Shown: positions 52,474 through 62,740, counted from the stretch's first letter. The stretch: DNA of 64,000 bases from PXAP01 sp046483315 (GCA_046483315.1 JAWODJ010000095.1:1-64000), one strand, 5' to 3'. A program made the numbers and translations. Notes: generated by a model not told the origin, from the letters alone.

Positions 52474-53943
52474 ATGGCTACTATCAAAGAACTCTCTGAA
52501 AAAAAACCCTGGCTGAACTGGGTGCTGTTCTTCGGCACAGTGATTATAGTTTTCGTAGCAGGACTCTTCGCTGCATCAATAGTTGAAAGGAGAAGTGAGG
52601 CACAGCTCTATTTTCAAATGGTCGAGCCCATACCGGAATGGGAACCAGAGAATGAGGTGTGGGGCCGGAATTTCCCGAGGCAGTACGAATCATACCTGCA
52701 AACCCTGGACACCACTTTCGAAAGCAAACACGGCGGTTCTGCCATGACAGACTACCTTGAAAAATATCCCGAGCTGGTAATCATGTGGGCAGGATATTCC
52801 TTTGCACGTGATTATAACCAGGGAAGAGGCCACTATTATTCGGTTACCGATATACATAACACCCTGCGCACCGTACAACCTCAGCCTGCAACATGCTGGA
52901 CCTGCAAAAGCACCGATGTGCCGCGGGTAATGAATGAAACAGGTGTAAGAGAGTTTTACAGAAGCTCATGGACAGATATGGGGAGCGAGATTGTAAATCC
53001 CATTGGCTGCCAGGATTGTCATGATCCCCAAACCATGAACCTCAGGATAACCAGACCTGCACTGGCTGAGGCCTTTGAACGGCGGGGAAAAAACGTGGAG
53101 AACGCCACACACCAGGAAATGCGATCCCTTGTCTGTGCACAGTGCCATGTTGAATACTATTTCAGGGGCGAGGACAATTACCTGACCTTACCATGGGATA
53201 AGGGATTCAGCGCCGATGATATGGAAAACTATTATGATGAATCCGGGTTCACGGACTGGGTGCACGGATTGAGCCGTACCCCCATGCTGAAAGCCCAGCA
53301 CCCCGATTACGAACTGTATAAAACAGGTGTTCATGCCGACCGGGGCGTTGCGTGCGCGGACTGTCATATGCCTTATCAAAGGGAAGGCGGACTGAAATTT
53401 ACAGACCACCATCTTCAAAGCCCCCTGAACAATATCTCCGGTTCATGCCAGGTGTGCCACAGGGAAAGCGAGGAAAAAGTGCTGCAGAATGTGTATGAAA
53501 GACAGGCCAAAATAAGCGAGATGCGGCGTATAACAGAGAGAAATCTTGCCAGGCTGCACCTGGAAGCCAAAGCAGCATGGGATGCAGGAGCCGGTGAAGA
53601 AGAGATGCAGGATGTGCTGCAATTGATCAGACATGCTCAATGGAGATGGGACTGGGTGGCCGCAGCCAACAGCATGGGTTTTCATTCTCCTGTAGAATGC
53701 CTCAGGGTACTTGGTACATCGATAAACAAGGCACAGGAAGCAAGGGTGCATCTTGCGAGAATATTCGGCAAATATGGTGTTCCACAGCCGTTTGAGCTGC
53801 CGGATTTTGAAACAAAGGCAAAGGCCCAAATGATAGTTGGCCTTGATATGGACGAAATCAGGAAGCAGAAAGATCTCTTCAAAAAAAATGTGATTCCCGT
53901 CTGGCTGGAAGAGGCCGGCAAGAGAGAGGCAGCAGGCAGATAA
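52474..53943 (+). CDS. nrfA: Ammonia-forming cytochrome c nitrite reductase NrfA
   Basis: This 489-residue periplasmic enzyme reduces nitrite to ammonia with six electrons. It has the special CWTCK site (lysine-ligated catalytic haem) and four CxxCH sites (CQDCH, CAQCH, CADCH, CQVCH), five haems as expected. A hydrophobic segment at residues 15-35 may be an uncleaved anchor or signal. With NrfH it supports nitrite respiration or nitrite and NO detoxification. Confidence 0.96.
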   Translation: MATIKELSEKKPWLNWVLFFGTVIIVFVAGLFAASIVERRSEAQLYFQMVEPIPEWEPENEVWGRNFPRQYESYLQTLDTTFESKHGGSAMTDYLEKYPELVIMWAGYSFARDYNQGRGHYYSVTDIHNTLRTVQPQPATCWTCKSTDVPRVMNETGVREFYRSSWTDMGSEIVNPIGCQDCHDPQTMNLRITRPALAEAFERRGKNVENATHQEMRSLVCAQCHVEYYFRGEDNYLTLPWDKGFSADDMENYYDESGFTDWVHGLSRTPMLKAQHPDYELYKTGVHADRGVACADCHMPYQREGGLKFTDHHLQSPLNNISGSCQVCHRESEEKVLQNVYERQAKISEMRRITERNLARLHLEAKAAWDAGAGEEEMQDVLQLIRHAQWRWDWVAAANSMGFHSPVECLRVLGTSINKAQEARVHLARIFGKYGVPQPFELPDFETKAKAQMIVGLDMDEIRKQKDLFKKNVIPVWLEEAGKREAAGR

Positions 53944-54113
53944 CCGCCGCAATACATGCCATATTAATTATCAACACCCCGGGTCAGAAAGGCATGGCAT
54001 CACTGTTGATAAATTTTATGTGCCCCCGGCTATGATTTCGGGAAAATTATTTCGGTGGTTCGGGAAAAATAGCTTTCTTCAGTATTTATTATTCCTTGAT
54101 AACATTTACGGGA

Positions 54114-56276
54114 ATGCCGATGCTTAAAGGGCAGAAACCTCAATACCGGGCGGTCCTGCTGCTGATGACAGTGATTTTACTCTCTTCAGCCCTGCTTGTT
54201 TTTATTTTCACTCATTTACATCAGGAAGGTAACCTGTTTTCAACCGCTTCAGCATTATTGCTGATGATTACGGGTGCATTTTTCACATCATTGCTGTTAT
54301 GCCGCTTTCGTGTACAGCCCTTCAGCAGCCCTGCCCAAAGAGGGAAGCAGAATATCACCCTTGAAAAAAGAAAACAGTTCGCCGATTTTATGGATGATCT
54401 ACCCCTGGGGGTTTTCATAAAGAATAATCAAAGCCGTGCAGTGTACATAAATAAATACATGGATAAAGTATTTGGTGAGTCAAACTGCATGGGCAAAACC
54501 CCTTACAATATTTTTGACAAAAAAACAGCCGGCCGGGTAATGGATGAAGACAGGAGGGCACTGAGAGGTGAAAGTGTAATGGTGGAAGAAGTGATAACCG
54601 ATAAGCATGGCAGGGAAAGGGTCTTTATGACTCATAAATTCCGTATGCTGGAGGAAAATGAAGAACCACAGATAGGAGGTATCTCCATAGAGATTACCAG
54701 AAGGAGAGAAGCGGAGTATAAGCTCAGGATCCTTTCCAAAGCCATAAGAAACTCTCCTGTATGTGTGATAATAACCGATCCCGAAGGAAATATTGAATAT
54801 GTAAACCCTGCCTTTGTAAATTCCACCGGTTACAGCTTTGCAGAGGTTATGGGCAAAAACATGAGTGTCATCAACTCCGGAAGGCACGATGAATCATTCT
54901 TCAGGGATATGTGGAAAAGAATAAAACAAGGCAATGACTGGCAGGGAGAAATCCTGAACAGAAAAAAGGACGGCACCCTGTTCTGGGAACTGGTCAGCAT
55001 CTCATCGGTTGTTAACAGGGAAGGCAATATATCCCATTTCGTGGCCATAAAGGACGACATCAGCAACCGTAAACAGATGGAAGAAGTAATGCGCAAAGCA
55101 AAGGAAAAAGCTGAGGACAGCGACAGGCTCAAATCGGCATTTCTTGCAAATATGTCGCACGAAATCCGAACACCCATGAATGCCATAGTGGGACTTTCGG
55201 GTTTGATGAGTGACCCTGAGCTTCCTGTTACCGAGAGACAGAACTTTTCGGAGATCATAAGGGAAAACTCAAACCTGCTGCTTCAGCTTATTGATGATAT
55301 AGTTGATATATCCAAGATAGAGGCAGGGCAAATAAATATACGTCCTGCCATTTGTGATATAAAATCATTGATGGCCGATATCTATGAATCCTATAAGCTG
55401 CAGATAAAAGACAGGGAAGATAACCTTCGTTTTCTTCTCAACAGGGATGACTCTCCGGAAAGGCTTTACACCTTCACCGATGGACAGAGGCTAAGGCAGG
55501 TTATCATGAATCTGATAAGCAATGCCCTTAAATTTACTGAAAAGGGAAGTGTTCAGTTTGGATGCAAACTGACCGAAACCAGTGAAATACTGTTTTATGT
55601 AAAAGATACCGGAATCGGAATTCCCAAAGATAAACTTGAGCTGATCTTTGACCGTTTCAGGCAGGTGGAGGAAACGGAGGCCAGGAACCACAGAGGAGCG
55701 GGACTGGGACTTTCGATCTCAAAAAGTCTTGTAGAGCTGCTTGGTGGTTCAATATGGGCCGAATCTGAGAAAGGCAAAGGATCATGCTTCAGTTTTACCA
55801 TACCTTACCAGCATGTTTCAGCTTCAAAAGAACGGTCATCCGCCACATATGATTCAGGGATATATCCCCGGTTACCGGGAGAGAATATACTGGTTGTTGA
55901 AGACCTCGAAGTAAATTACAGGCTTATAGAAGCCATGCTGAAGAAGTCAGGGGCATCAATTATTCGGGCCAAAACAGGGAAGGATGCCCTGGAAATGATC
56001 AGCAACGGAATGAATATATCACTGGTGCTGCTCGATCTGAATATGCCCGATATCCATGGTTATGACATACTTGTGGAGATAAAAAAGAGCAGGGAAAACC
56101 TGCCGGTCATCATCCAGACCGCATATGCAATGAATGGTGAAAAGGAACGTTGCAGAAAGGCTGGTTGCGACAACTACATCACAAAACCTATCCAGGTTGA
56201 ACAACTGATTTCAGCAGTGCAGGAATGCCTGCCCCGGAAAGAACGGGTCATTCGTGATATTCAATCCGGTAAATAA
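54114..56276 (+). CDS. Hybrid histidine kinase (PAS-HisKA-HATPase-receiver)
   Basis: This protein of about 720 residues has two membrane segments near the start, a PAS-like domain (about residues 85-195), a second PAS with PAC (about 205-325), and a HisKA domain with H-box FLANMSHEIRTPMN. An ATPase domain (NLISNALKF, DTGIGIP, GAGLGLSI) and a C-terminal receiver with the aspartate in LVLLDLNMPDIHG follow. It follows nrfA and could sense a respiratory signal. I chose ATG 54114; the longer frame would use a TTG. Confidence 0.88.
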   Translation: MPMLKGQKPQYRAVLLLMTVILLSSALLVFIFTHLHQEGNLFSTASALLLMITGAFFTSLLLCRFRVQPFSSPAQRGKQNITLEKRKQFADFMDDLPLGVFIKNNQSRAVYINKYMDKVFGESNCMGKTPYNIFDKKTAGRVMDEDRRALRGESVMVEEVITDKHGRERVFMTHKFRMLEENEEPQIGGISIEITRRREAEYKLRILSKAIRNSPVCVIITDPEGNIEYVNPAFVNSTGYSFAEVMGKNMSVINSGRHDESFFRDMWKRIKQGNDWQGEILNRKKDGTLFWELVSISSVVNREGNISHFVAIKDDISNRKQMEEVMRKAKEKAEDSDRLKSAFLANMSHEIRTPMNAIVGLSGLMSDPELPVTERQNFSEIIRENSNLLLQLIDDIVDISKIEAGQINIRPAICDIKSLMADIYESYKLQIKDREDNLRFLLNRDDSPERLYTFTDGQRLRQVIMNLISNALKFTEKGSVQFGCKLTETSEILFYVKDTGIGIPKDKLELIFDRFRQVEETEARNHRGAGLGLSISKSLVELLGGSIWAESEKGKGSCFSFTIPYQHVSASKERSSATYDSGIYPRLPGENILVVEDLEVNYRLIEAMLKKSGASIIRAKTGKDALEMISNGMNISLVLLDLNMPDIHGYDILVEIKKSRENLPVIIQTAYAMNGEKERCRKAGCDNYITKPIQVEQLISAVQECLPRKERVIRDIQSGK

Positions 56277-56285
56277 ATTTTCGCC

Positions 56286-56301
56286 GGGTAATTGATTATT
56301 T
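56286..56301. promoter_or_regulatory. Weak fourth Rrf2-type site
   Basis: GGGTAATTGATTATTT matches the pattern of sites 1-3 except for the last two bases (as site 1 also does). It lies 57 bases before the GH16-fold gene. Chance occurrence in AT-rich sequence is possible. Confidence 0.3.
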
Positions 56302-56357
56302 CTATATTAGATTTTTATATCTTTATCTGAATTTAGTATCCACAAAAGACTATAGCA

Positions 56358-57821
56358 ATGTCGAACTTCATGCTGAAATTCAAATTCGGATTAAAATCCA
56401 AACTTGGCCTTATACCCGGAACTTCAAGGCTAGAAACCGAGGAACTGGCGCTTAATAAAGAATATGAAGAATTCCTGAGTTATAAAAGGTCAAATGAACC
56501 ACAGCGATTTCTGGAGCTGGAAGAGATAGTTACCTCGCAGGACTTTATTGACCACAAAAAACACATCAATAACCAGAGGTTTAAGGATAGTGATGCCTAC
56601 CGTAAACTGGCGGAATACAACAGTTTGAAAAAGTCTCCCCGGTTCAGGGGCTACTTCAGGTTCGTAAATTCCGGGGCATTTGAAGACTTTCAGAAACTGG
56701 ATAATTCCAACGAAATAAAGGAATTTGAGGCACTTGGTAAAAAATTTGAATCTGCCGATTATAAAAAAGCAGAACCGGAAAAATATAAAGATTACAAAGC
56801 CCGGAAAAAATCCCCTGAATACAGGGCATATTACAAACTCAGGAATTCAAAGGATCTGGAACATTTCCGGGAGCTTGACGGTTCACCCGAATTGGAAAAG
56901 TTCAGGGAACTTGAGAAATATATTGAATCAGACGAATTCAAAGAGACCAGGGATTACTTAAAATCGGGCGATAAATTCAAGAAAACCCCCGAATACCAGC
57001 AACTGCTTGAATACCGGGAGTTAAAAAAATCTCCTAAGATTAAATGGTATTTCAAGCTTAAAAAGTCAGGCAGGTTTGATGAACTGGTAAAGTGGAAACT
57101 GGTATTCTCTGATGAGTTCACGGGCAAAGAGCTGGACAAGGATAAGTGGCTGACCCGATTCTTCTGGGGCGCAAACCTGCTGAAGCAGGGTTACTCCCTG
57201 GCGGCGGACAGGCACCTGTATACCGAAGGCCGGAACATCGATATTGAAAACAATACCCTCAGGCTGTACACCAGGAAAGAGAGTGTTACCGGACAGGCAT
57301 GGGATCCCGCACTGGGATTCTTTCCCAAAGATTTTGAATATACATCGGGACTGATAAATACCGGTGAAAGTTTCCGCCAGAAATACGGTGCATTTGAAGC
57401 CAAGGTAAGGATGCACACTTCACCCGTGGTGTACCACGCTTTCTGGATGCTTTCCGACAAGATGGTGCCGCACATTGACATCTTCAGGTTCATGGGGAAA
57501 AAGAATAACCGAATCGAATTGAACAGTTACTGGACTGAAGAGGGTGACACCAAAGAGATAAGGCGCAATTCCGACACCGTTGGAGGTATCAATTTTTCCA
57601 GGGGATTCTTTATTTTCCGCCTTGAGTGGTATCCTGACAGATTGGTATGGAAGGTAAACAACACCATTGTCAAGGTAGAAACGGAGGGTGTTCCAAAGGA
57701 TCCCATGTATATTCTTTTCAGTTCCGGCGTGGTCGACGGCAACGGTGAAAACGGATTACCAACAAGCCTCGACCTGGACTGGGTAAGGTGCTATGAGTAT
57801 ACTGGCGGAAAAAAAGAGTAA
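56358..57821 (+). CDS. Helical-repeat protein with a GH16-fold domain lacking catalytic acids
   Basis: This 487-residue protein has no signal peptide. Residues 1-245 are charged helical repeats in which KKSPRFRGYF (91-100), KKSPEYRAYY (150-159) and KKSPKIKWYF (223-232) recur. Residues 248-480 match the GH16 sandwich fold (VFSDEFTGKELDKDKW, GAFEAKVRMH, HAFWMLSD, LDLDWVRCYEY). Where GH16 enzymes have ExDxxE, this protein reads HIDIFR (372-377). The nucleophile and acid/base are His and Arg, so it is unlikely to cut sugar. It may bind carbohydrate or another partner, possibly inside the cell. Confidence 0.8.
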   Translation: MSNFMLKFKFGLKSKLGLIPGTSRLETEELALNKEYEEFLSYKRSNEPQRFLELEEIVTSQDFIDHKKHINNQRFKDSDAYRKLAEYNSLKKSPRFRGYFRFVNSGAFEDFQKLDNSNEIKEFEALGKKFESADYKKAEPEKYKDYKARKKSPEYRAYYKLRNSKDLEHFRELDGSPELEKFRELEKYIESDEFKETRDYLKSGDKFKKTPEYQQLLEYRELKKSPKIKWYFKLKKSGRFDELVKWKLVFSDEFTGKELDKDKWLTRFFWGANLLKQGYSLAADRHLYTEGRNIDIENNTLRLYTRKESVTGQAWDPALGFFPKDFEYTSGLINTGESFRQKYGAFEAKVRMHTSPVVYHAFWMLSDKMVPHIDIFRFMGKKNNRIELNSYWTEEGDTKEIRRNSDTVGGINFSRGFFIFRLEWYPDRLVWKVNNTIVKVETEGVPKDPMYILFSSGVVDGNGENGLPTSLDLDWVRCYEYTGGKKE

Positions 57822-57825
57822 CCTG

Positions 57826-59424
57826 CTAAAGGTGTATTGACTCGCCAACGCCAATCGGCAGGTTCAGACCGTACCATATAAACAGCATAACTACCCACAT
57901 AAAGAACAATATCACGGCATAGGGAACAAGAAGCGATACAATGGTCCCTATGCCGATTTTGTTATTGTATTTATTTATCCATCCCAGCAGAAGCGGAAAA
58001 TAAACGTAAAGAGGTGTTACACAATTGGTAATGGAATCTCCCACACGGTACATAAGCTGAACAAAGGCGGGGCTGTAGCCAATCTGGGCCAGCATGGGAA
58101 TGAATATGGGTGCAAAGATTGCCCATTTTGCAGATCCGCTGCCAAGGAAAATATTCAAAAAAGCCACCAGGATCATGAAGAGGGTAAACATTACCGGCCC
58201 GGTGAGACCTGTTGCCTGTAGAAATTCAGCTCCCTTTATAGCCAGGATGGTGTCGAGGTTAGACCAGTTAAAAAGATTTATAAACTGCGCGACCACAAGC
58301 ATAAGCACAATATATCCCGATAGCTCCTTCATGCCGTGTTCCATCTGCCTTAGCACGTCATTCGGTTTTTTGATCACACCGGTTGTTTTTCCGTAAAAAT
58401 ATCCGGGTATTGCAAAAAAGAAAAACAACACAGGTATCAATCCCCGCAAAAAAGGTGAAGGCACTATTCCCCCGGTGGCCTGGTTGCGGAGTGGTGCCCC
58501 CGGGGGTGCAACCAGCAGCACAATAAGCACAGTGTAAATAAGCAACGAAATGCCCGCCCTGCGCAGACCCTTCTTCTCAAGTGGAGAAAGACCGTTATTA
58601 GCTTCTGCGGCAACCCCCTGACCGGAATATTCAAAACGGCGGCATGAAGGAATTGTATATCTCCTGGCAATAAATGCACCGCCTGCACCCAGAACGATGG
58701 TGGAAACTATCATAAAATACCAGTTTGCCGTTGCACTAACCTCTTGTCCGTCTGCCATTTGTGATGTGACCTCAGTGCTGATACCGGCCAGCAGCACATC
58801 GGTCCCCGCAATGAAGAAATTTGCTGTAAAACCGGCCGTTGCACCGGCATATCCGGCAATCAGCCCGGCAATGGGACTGAGTCCCATCTGTGCAAATATC
58901 ATGGCCGCTATGGGAGGCACAATGACGATTCCCGCATCCGAACCAATATTGCCGCAGGCACCAATAATAAAAATAACCGGAAGAACTATCTGTTTCGGAA
59001 CAGAAAAGGCCACAGTGCGCATCACAACAGCCAAAAGTCCGCTCCTTTCAGCAATGGAGACACCCATCAGCATCACCAGAACCAGTCCGAATGGAGCAAA
59101 ATGAGCAAAATTGGTCACCATCTCTTCTACAAATCTCCTCAATCCCTCACCAGATATAAGATTCTGGGCCTTCACAACGCTCCCGGTCCCGGGATCAACG
59201 GCACTGACGCCCAAAAAAGCAGTGATACCACTTAGAACAACAATGAAAATACATATCCATAAAAAGATCCAGAAAGGGTGCGGCAGCTTATTGCCCATCA
59301 CCTCTATCCATCTCAGCACACCTTTTGATCCTGTTTCTGCCTCCTGCATATTGTTTTCATCCACGGAAGTGTTGTCAGGGTTTTTATCATTTTTTGTCCT
59401 GTTGCCTTTCCCTGAATAAGCCAT
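57826..59424 (-). CDS. AbgT-family transporter
   Basis: This 532-residue membrane protein has about 10-12 segments and AbgT hallmarks (VMGNKLPHPFWIFLW at the start, NIGSDAGIVIVPPIAAMIFA, FLGSGSAKWAIFAPIFIPM). The E. coli relative imports p-aminobenzoyl-glutamate. Other members export sulfonamides or other folate fragments. The direction and substrate here are unknown. No hydrolase partner is adjacent. It converges with the GH16-fold gene with four bases between stops. Confidence 0.9.
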   Translation of the reverse strand: MAYSGKGNRTKNDKNPDNTSVDENNMQEAETGSKGVLRWIEVMGNKLPHPFWIFLWICIFIVVLSGITAFLGVSAVDPGTGSVVKAQNLISGEGLRRFVEEMVTNFAHFAPFGLVLVMLMGVSIAERSGLLAVVMRTVAFSVPKQIVLPVIFIIGACGNIGSDAGIVIVPPIAAMIFAQMGLSPIAGLIAGYAGATAGFTANFFIAGTDVLLAGISTEVTSQMADGQEVSATANWYFMIVSTIVLGAGGAFIARRYTIPSCRRFEYSGQGVAAEANNGLSPLEKKGLRRAGISLLIYTVLIVLLVAPPGAPLRNQATGGIVPSPFLRGLIPVLFFFFAIPGYFYGKTTGVIKKPNDVLRQMEHGMKELSGYIVLMLVVAQFINLFNWSNLDTILAIKGAEFLQATGLTGPVMFTLFMILVAFLNIFLGSGSAKWAIFAPIFIPMLAQIGYSPAFVQLMYRVGDSITNCVTPLYVYFPLLLGWINKYNNKIGIGTIVSLLVPYAVILFFMWVVMLFIWYGLNLPIGVGESIHL

Positions 59425-59470
59425 ATTTTCCGAATATTTAAGTGTATTATTAAAATTCAGAGTTGCCGTA

Positions 59471-60586
59471 TTATCCCTCCATATCCATTTTAAGAGATGG
59501 AATGGTTATGGTGAACAGGGTTCTTTGTTTCGAATTTGATACAAAGGTCACTTTGCCGCCAAGGTAATTTTCAGTCAGGAGACGAATGCTGTAGGTGCCC
59601 CAGCCCCTTCCCGATCCCTTGGTAGAAAAGGACCGCTGGAAAAGCTGCAGCTGGACCTCCCTGGGTATAAGAGGGTAACTCCGGACATTGATACTGACAG
59701 CACCATCATCTCCGTTTATCTCTGTCCAGACAGTCACTTGCTGACCATCACCGGAGGCTTCCAGGGCATTTTTCATAGTGTTTATCAATACCCTTCTCAG
59801 GAGCGTTTCGTCTGTGTATACAAAAATACCCGATCTCACGTGCTCTACTTTGCGCTTACGAAGATGGCTTACATTCAGTAACGATTTGATTATATTCCCC
59901 AGCAGATTGTCAACATCAACCCGGCCGACCATAACAGAAAGTGAATGATTCTCAGCTTCGGTAATAAGCCTGTAGGAATGAATCTCATCGGTAAGCCTCA
60001 TGGAAAGGTCTTTGATAATATTTTTGGTTTCATAAGGAGGCAGTTCATCCATCAATTCATTCAGACCGTTAAGTGCGGTTATTGAATTATTTATATCGTG
60101 CAGAAAAATATTCTCAAGAAGCTCCCTTGTCTTCATATCGCTTATATCCTGCATGTAAGCAAAAATATACGGTCTGCCGTTGTGCTTAAACGGTCGGGTA
60201 TGAACACTGTAAGTGAGTGTTTCACCATGATTGAGTGTTATATTGCATTCACCTGAGGCATCCTTCCCTGTTTCACTTCTCCTGATGGCATTGGCAAATC
60301 CGCAGACCTTGCAAAAATCTGTGCTGCCACATCCAAATTCCGAATTGACCGCATGAACGCACAAGAGACATTCTCCCGGCCTCATACCTAATTTGAGATT
60401 ACTGTTGTTTTTTCCCACTGAACCCGAAAACTTCCTGTTCATATAAATAACCTGCCGGTAATGGTTCATTATAATTATCAGGCTGGGGATATCTTCAAGA
60501 AGGGAACTGAAGCCGGAGCTATGAACAATATCACGGGCCTGTTCGCGGATATCATCTGCAGAATCACGTAATTTGTAATCAAACAT
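59471..60586 (-). CDS. PAS sensor histidine kinase with a cysteine cluster
   Basis: This 371-residue soluble kinase has an N-terminal PAS domain (about residues 25-150) containing five close cysteines: Cys73, Cys76, Cys86, Cys92 and Cys95 (ECLLC, FGCG, FCKVCG). The kinase core has an unusual H-box (IFLHDINNSI, His163) and an ATPase domain (NTMKNALEAS, GRGWGTYSIRLL). The cysteines could hold an Fe-S cluster or zinc for redox sensing, which I infer from spacing only. No response regulator is next to it. It lies behind the AbgT gene on the same strand. Confidence 0.8.
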   Translation of the reverse strand: MFDYKLRDSADDIREQARDIVHSSGFSSLLEDIPSLIIIMNHYRQVIYMNRKFSGSVGKNNSNLKLGMRPGECLLCVHAVNSEFGCGSTDFCKVCGFANAIRRSETGKDASGECNITLNHGETLTYSVHTRPFKHNGRPYIFAYMQDISDMKTRELLENIFLHDINNSITALNGLNELMDELPPYETKNIIKDLSMRLTDEIHSYRLITEAENHSLSVMVGRVDVDNLLGNIIKSLLNVSHLRKRKVEHVRSGIFVYTDETLLRRVLINTMKNALEASGDGQQVTVWTEINGDDGAVSINVRSYPLIPREVQLQLFQRSFSTKGSGRGWGTYSIRLLTENYLGGKVTFVSNSKQRTLFTITIPSLKMDMEG

Positions 60587-60726
60587 AGGAATTGTCTGAA
60601 ATTATTACATTCGAAGGTAATAAAAAAAAATAGTAATTACGATGCTGCCGTTACAGATGGTTTTTATAACAGCTCCCTTCTGTACGCCGCCATGCAGTTT
60701 GCTTCAGGTCAGGGTAATATCAACAT

Positions 60727-61302
60727 CTACCGTGGCGGGAAACGATGAAGGTACCTCTCGAAAAAGCGGGATACCAGGTGTATCATTTCGGCATTTCCGG
60801 GGATATCTTCATAATCCTCTTCCACCCTGATTACCCGAAAGCCCCTGGCAAGGTAGTTTCCCAGGGCGGCATCCGCATCGCCGGTACAGGTATGGAGCCA
60901 TATTCGTGTAGCATTATTGACAAGGGCACTGTCCACAGCATGCGAAAGCAACATTCCGCCAAGGCCGGAGCCCATGTAATGAGGGAACAACCCGATAAAT
61001 TTAATTTCAGCATCTTTATTTTCGGCAAACTCAAGTTCATAATAGCCAATAAGGCGCGGCCCGTCAAAACAGATAAATGTCTTTACCCTGCCGGAAGAGA
61101 AATATTCATCCCATTGCTCCATTGTCCACCGCAGTCTGCTCTGCCACCTCCATGACAATCCCACGCCTGCAAACAAAATAAAGTTAAGATATACATCGTT
61201 TTCAATCTCCTTTACCTCAAGCCTTTCCTGATAACCCGCTTTTGGCCGGAAATCATCTTCACATCCCAGCTCGAGGTATGTTGTCCTGACTTTTTTACGC
61301 AT
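60727..61302 (-). CDS. GNAT-family N-acetyltransferase
   Basis: This protein of about 191 residues has the GNAT core FIGLFPHYMGSGLGGMLLSHAV (split motif: YMGSGLGG), the acetyl-CoA loop, and a following YLARGFRVIRVEED strand. The substrate is unknown. I chose ATG 61302; the frame extends to a TTG at 61317 that would overlap the nucleotidase. It lies directly behind that gene on the same strand. Confidence 0.8.
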   Translation of the reverse strand: MRKKVRTTYLELGCEDDFRPKAGYQERLEVKEIENDVYLNFILFAGVGLSWRWQSRLRWTMEQWDEYFSSGRVKTFICFDGPRLIGYYELEFAENKDAEIKFIGLFPHYMGSGLGGMLLSHAVDSALVNNATRIWLHTCTGDADAALGNYLARGFRVIRVEEDYEDIPGNAEMIHLVSRFFERYLHRFPPR

Positions 61303-61306
61303 GTTC

Positions 61307-62740
61307 TTAACGGACAATTATGCTTCTTTCAGTTCCTGTAAAATCAATATCATGAATATCAGATATATGATCTATCAATACACGGGCGGTAATAATTCCC
61401 ATGCCGGTGCCGGGATCTTCACGATCAAAGTCATAGGCACTGGCCATATAGCTGGGCATACCGACAAAATATTTTCTGCCGTCAGAAAGTTCTTCTCCCT
61501 CCTGGTTAAATATCTTAACCTCCTTCAAAAGACCTTCATCGGTTATATGTACCTCAATGGTGCCGCCGGAGATTTGCACTGTAGGAGTGATCAATGAAGA
61601 AAGGCTGTTACCTATCAGGCTCTTCAGTTCATCATAGGTAAGGTTCATACTCACCAGCTCATTGTTAAAAGGATCCATCCTGAATATATCCTTTACTCTT
61701 ATTTCACCCTCCATGCTGTGTACCCTGATGCCGCCAAAATTCTGAAATGCAAGATCAAAATTACCATACTCACGGTAAGTGTCAGTTATAAAACCTCCAA
61801 TTTCAGGTTTGTTTTCAAGGGGGCGTATCAAACGGCCTATAACCCTGTTCAGGCCCGGATTATCATTGTAATATCCGACCAGTGCAGCCATCTCTTCATC
61901 GCGACCTTCAATACTCTCTGTGCTGATCATCTCAGCCCTGCTCTCAACCAGCTTCCTGCCCCGGAAAATTAGTGTGACCTTTCCGACATATTCAAGGTTT
62001 GATCCGCTCTGTGTAACCAGAACACCGTTATATTTTTGCGGTTCCGGGATGAGTGTATGACTGTGGCCGCCGATTATCAGGTCAAACCAGGGATAGTTGG
62101 ACGCCAGCAGGGTATCGGAAATAAACCCGTGATGTGTAAGCCCTATCACTGCATCTGCCCTCCCGGTCAAAAATTCATACTCCGCCGCCTTTTCAATGGG
62201 AGGATAGAACTCTATTCCCTTCATATTGTCGGGATGTGCCGACGGAATACCCGCGCTGTTCAACTGAACGAGTCCGAGAAACACCAGTTTCAGTCCGTCT
62301 GCCCGGATGATATGCCAGGGTTCAGGCTGTGCCAGGATCGAGCCTTCGGCATTAAGATTGGCCAGTATAAACGGGAAATCAGCCTGTTCCATTCTATCTG
62401 CAAGAATATCAAGGCCATAATCAAACTCATGGTTACCGATGGTATTCAGGTTGTATCCTGCACGGTTCATCAGATCGATCATCGGGTACCCGGGAGGATC
62501 ATAATAATCGACCAACGCATTTCCTGAAAAGATGTCGCCTGCACTGACAAGCAAAACATGACTGTCAGATTTTCTTTCCTGATTTACCAGCCACGATATG
62601 GCCGGATAATTGTCTATGCGGCCATGGGTATCGTTTGTATGGAAAATCACCACCGTGGTTTCCTGTTCAGTGCACCCCGGTAAAATAATGATCCCGGCAA
62701 ACAGGATAATAAAAATATTTTTTACTATAGTTCTGTTCAT
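61307..62740 (-). CDS. 5'-nucleotidase/UshA-like metallophosphatase lipoprotein
   Basis: This 477-residue protein has a lipobox at about Cys23 (IIILPGCTEQ). A calcineurin-like metallophosphatase domain (IFHTNDTHGRID, SAGDIF, IGNHEFDYG, LTHHGF, GGHSHT) is followed by a 5'-nucleotidase C-terminal domain (NFGGIRVHSMEGEIRVKDIF). It probably releases phosphate from nucleotides or cyclic nucleotides outside the cytoplasm. The metal-binding residues look complete. Confidence 0.92.
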   Translation of the reverse strand: MNRTIVKNIFIILFAGIIILPGCTEQETTVVIFHTNDTHGRIDNYPAISWLVNQERKSDSHVLLVSAGDIFSGNALVDYYDPPGYPMIDLMNRAGYNLNTIGNHEFDYGLDILADRMEQADFPFILANLNAEGSILAQPEPWHIIRADGLKLVFLGLVQLNSAGIPSAHPDNMKGIEFYPPIEKAAEYEFLTGRADAVIGLTHHGFISDTLLASNYPWFDLIIGGHSHTLIPEPQKYNGVLVTQSGSNLEYVGKVTLIFRGRKLVESRAEMISTESIEGRDEEMAALVGYYNDNPGLNRVIGRLIRPLENKPEIGGFITDTYREYGNFDLAFQNFGGIRVHSMEGEIRVKDIFRMDPFNNELVSMNLTYDELKSLIGNSLSSLITPTVQISGGTIEVHITDEGLLKEVKIFNQEGEELSDGRKYFVGMPSYMASAYDFDREDPGTGMGIITARVLIDHISDIHDIDFTGTERSIIVR

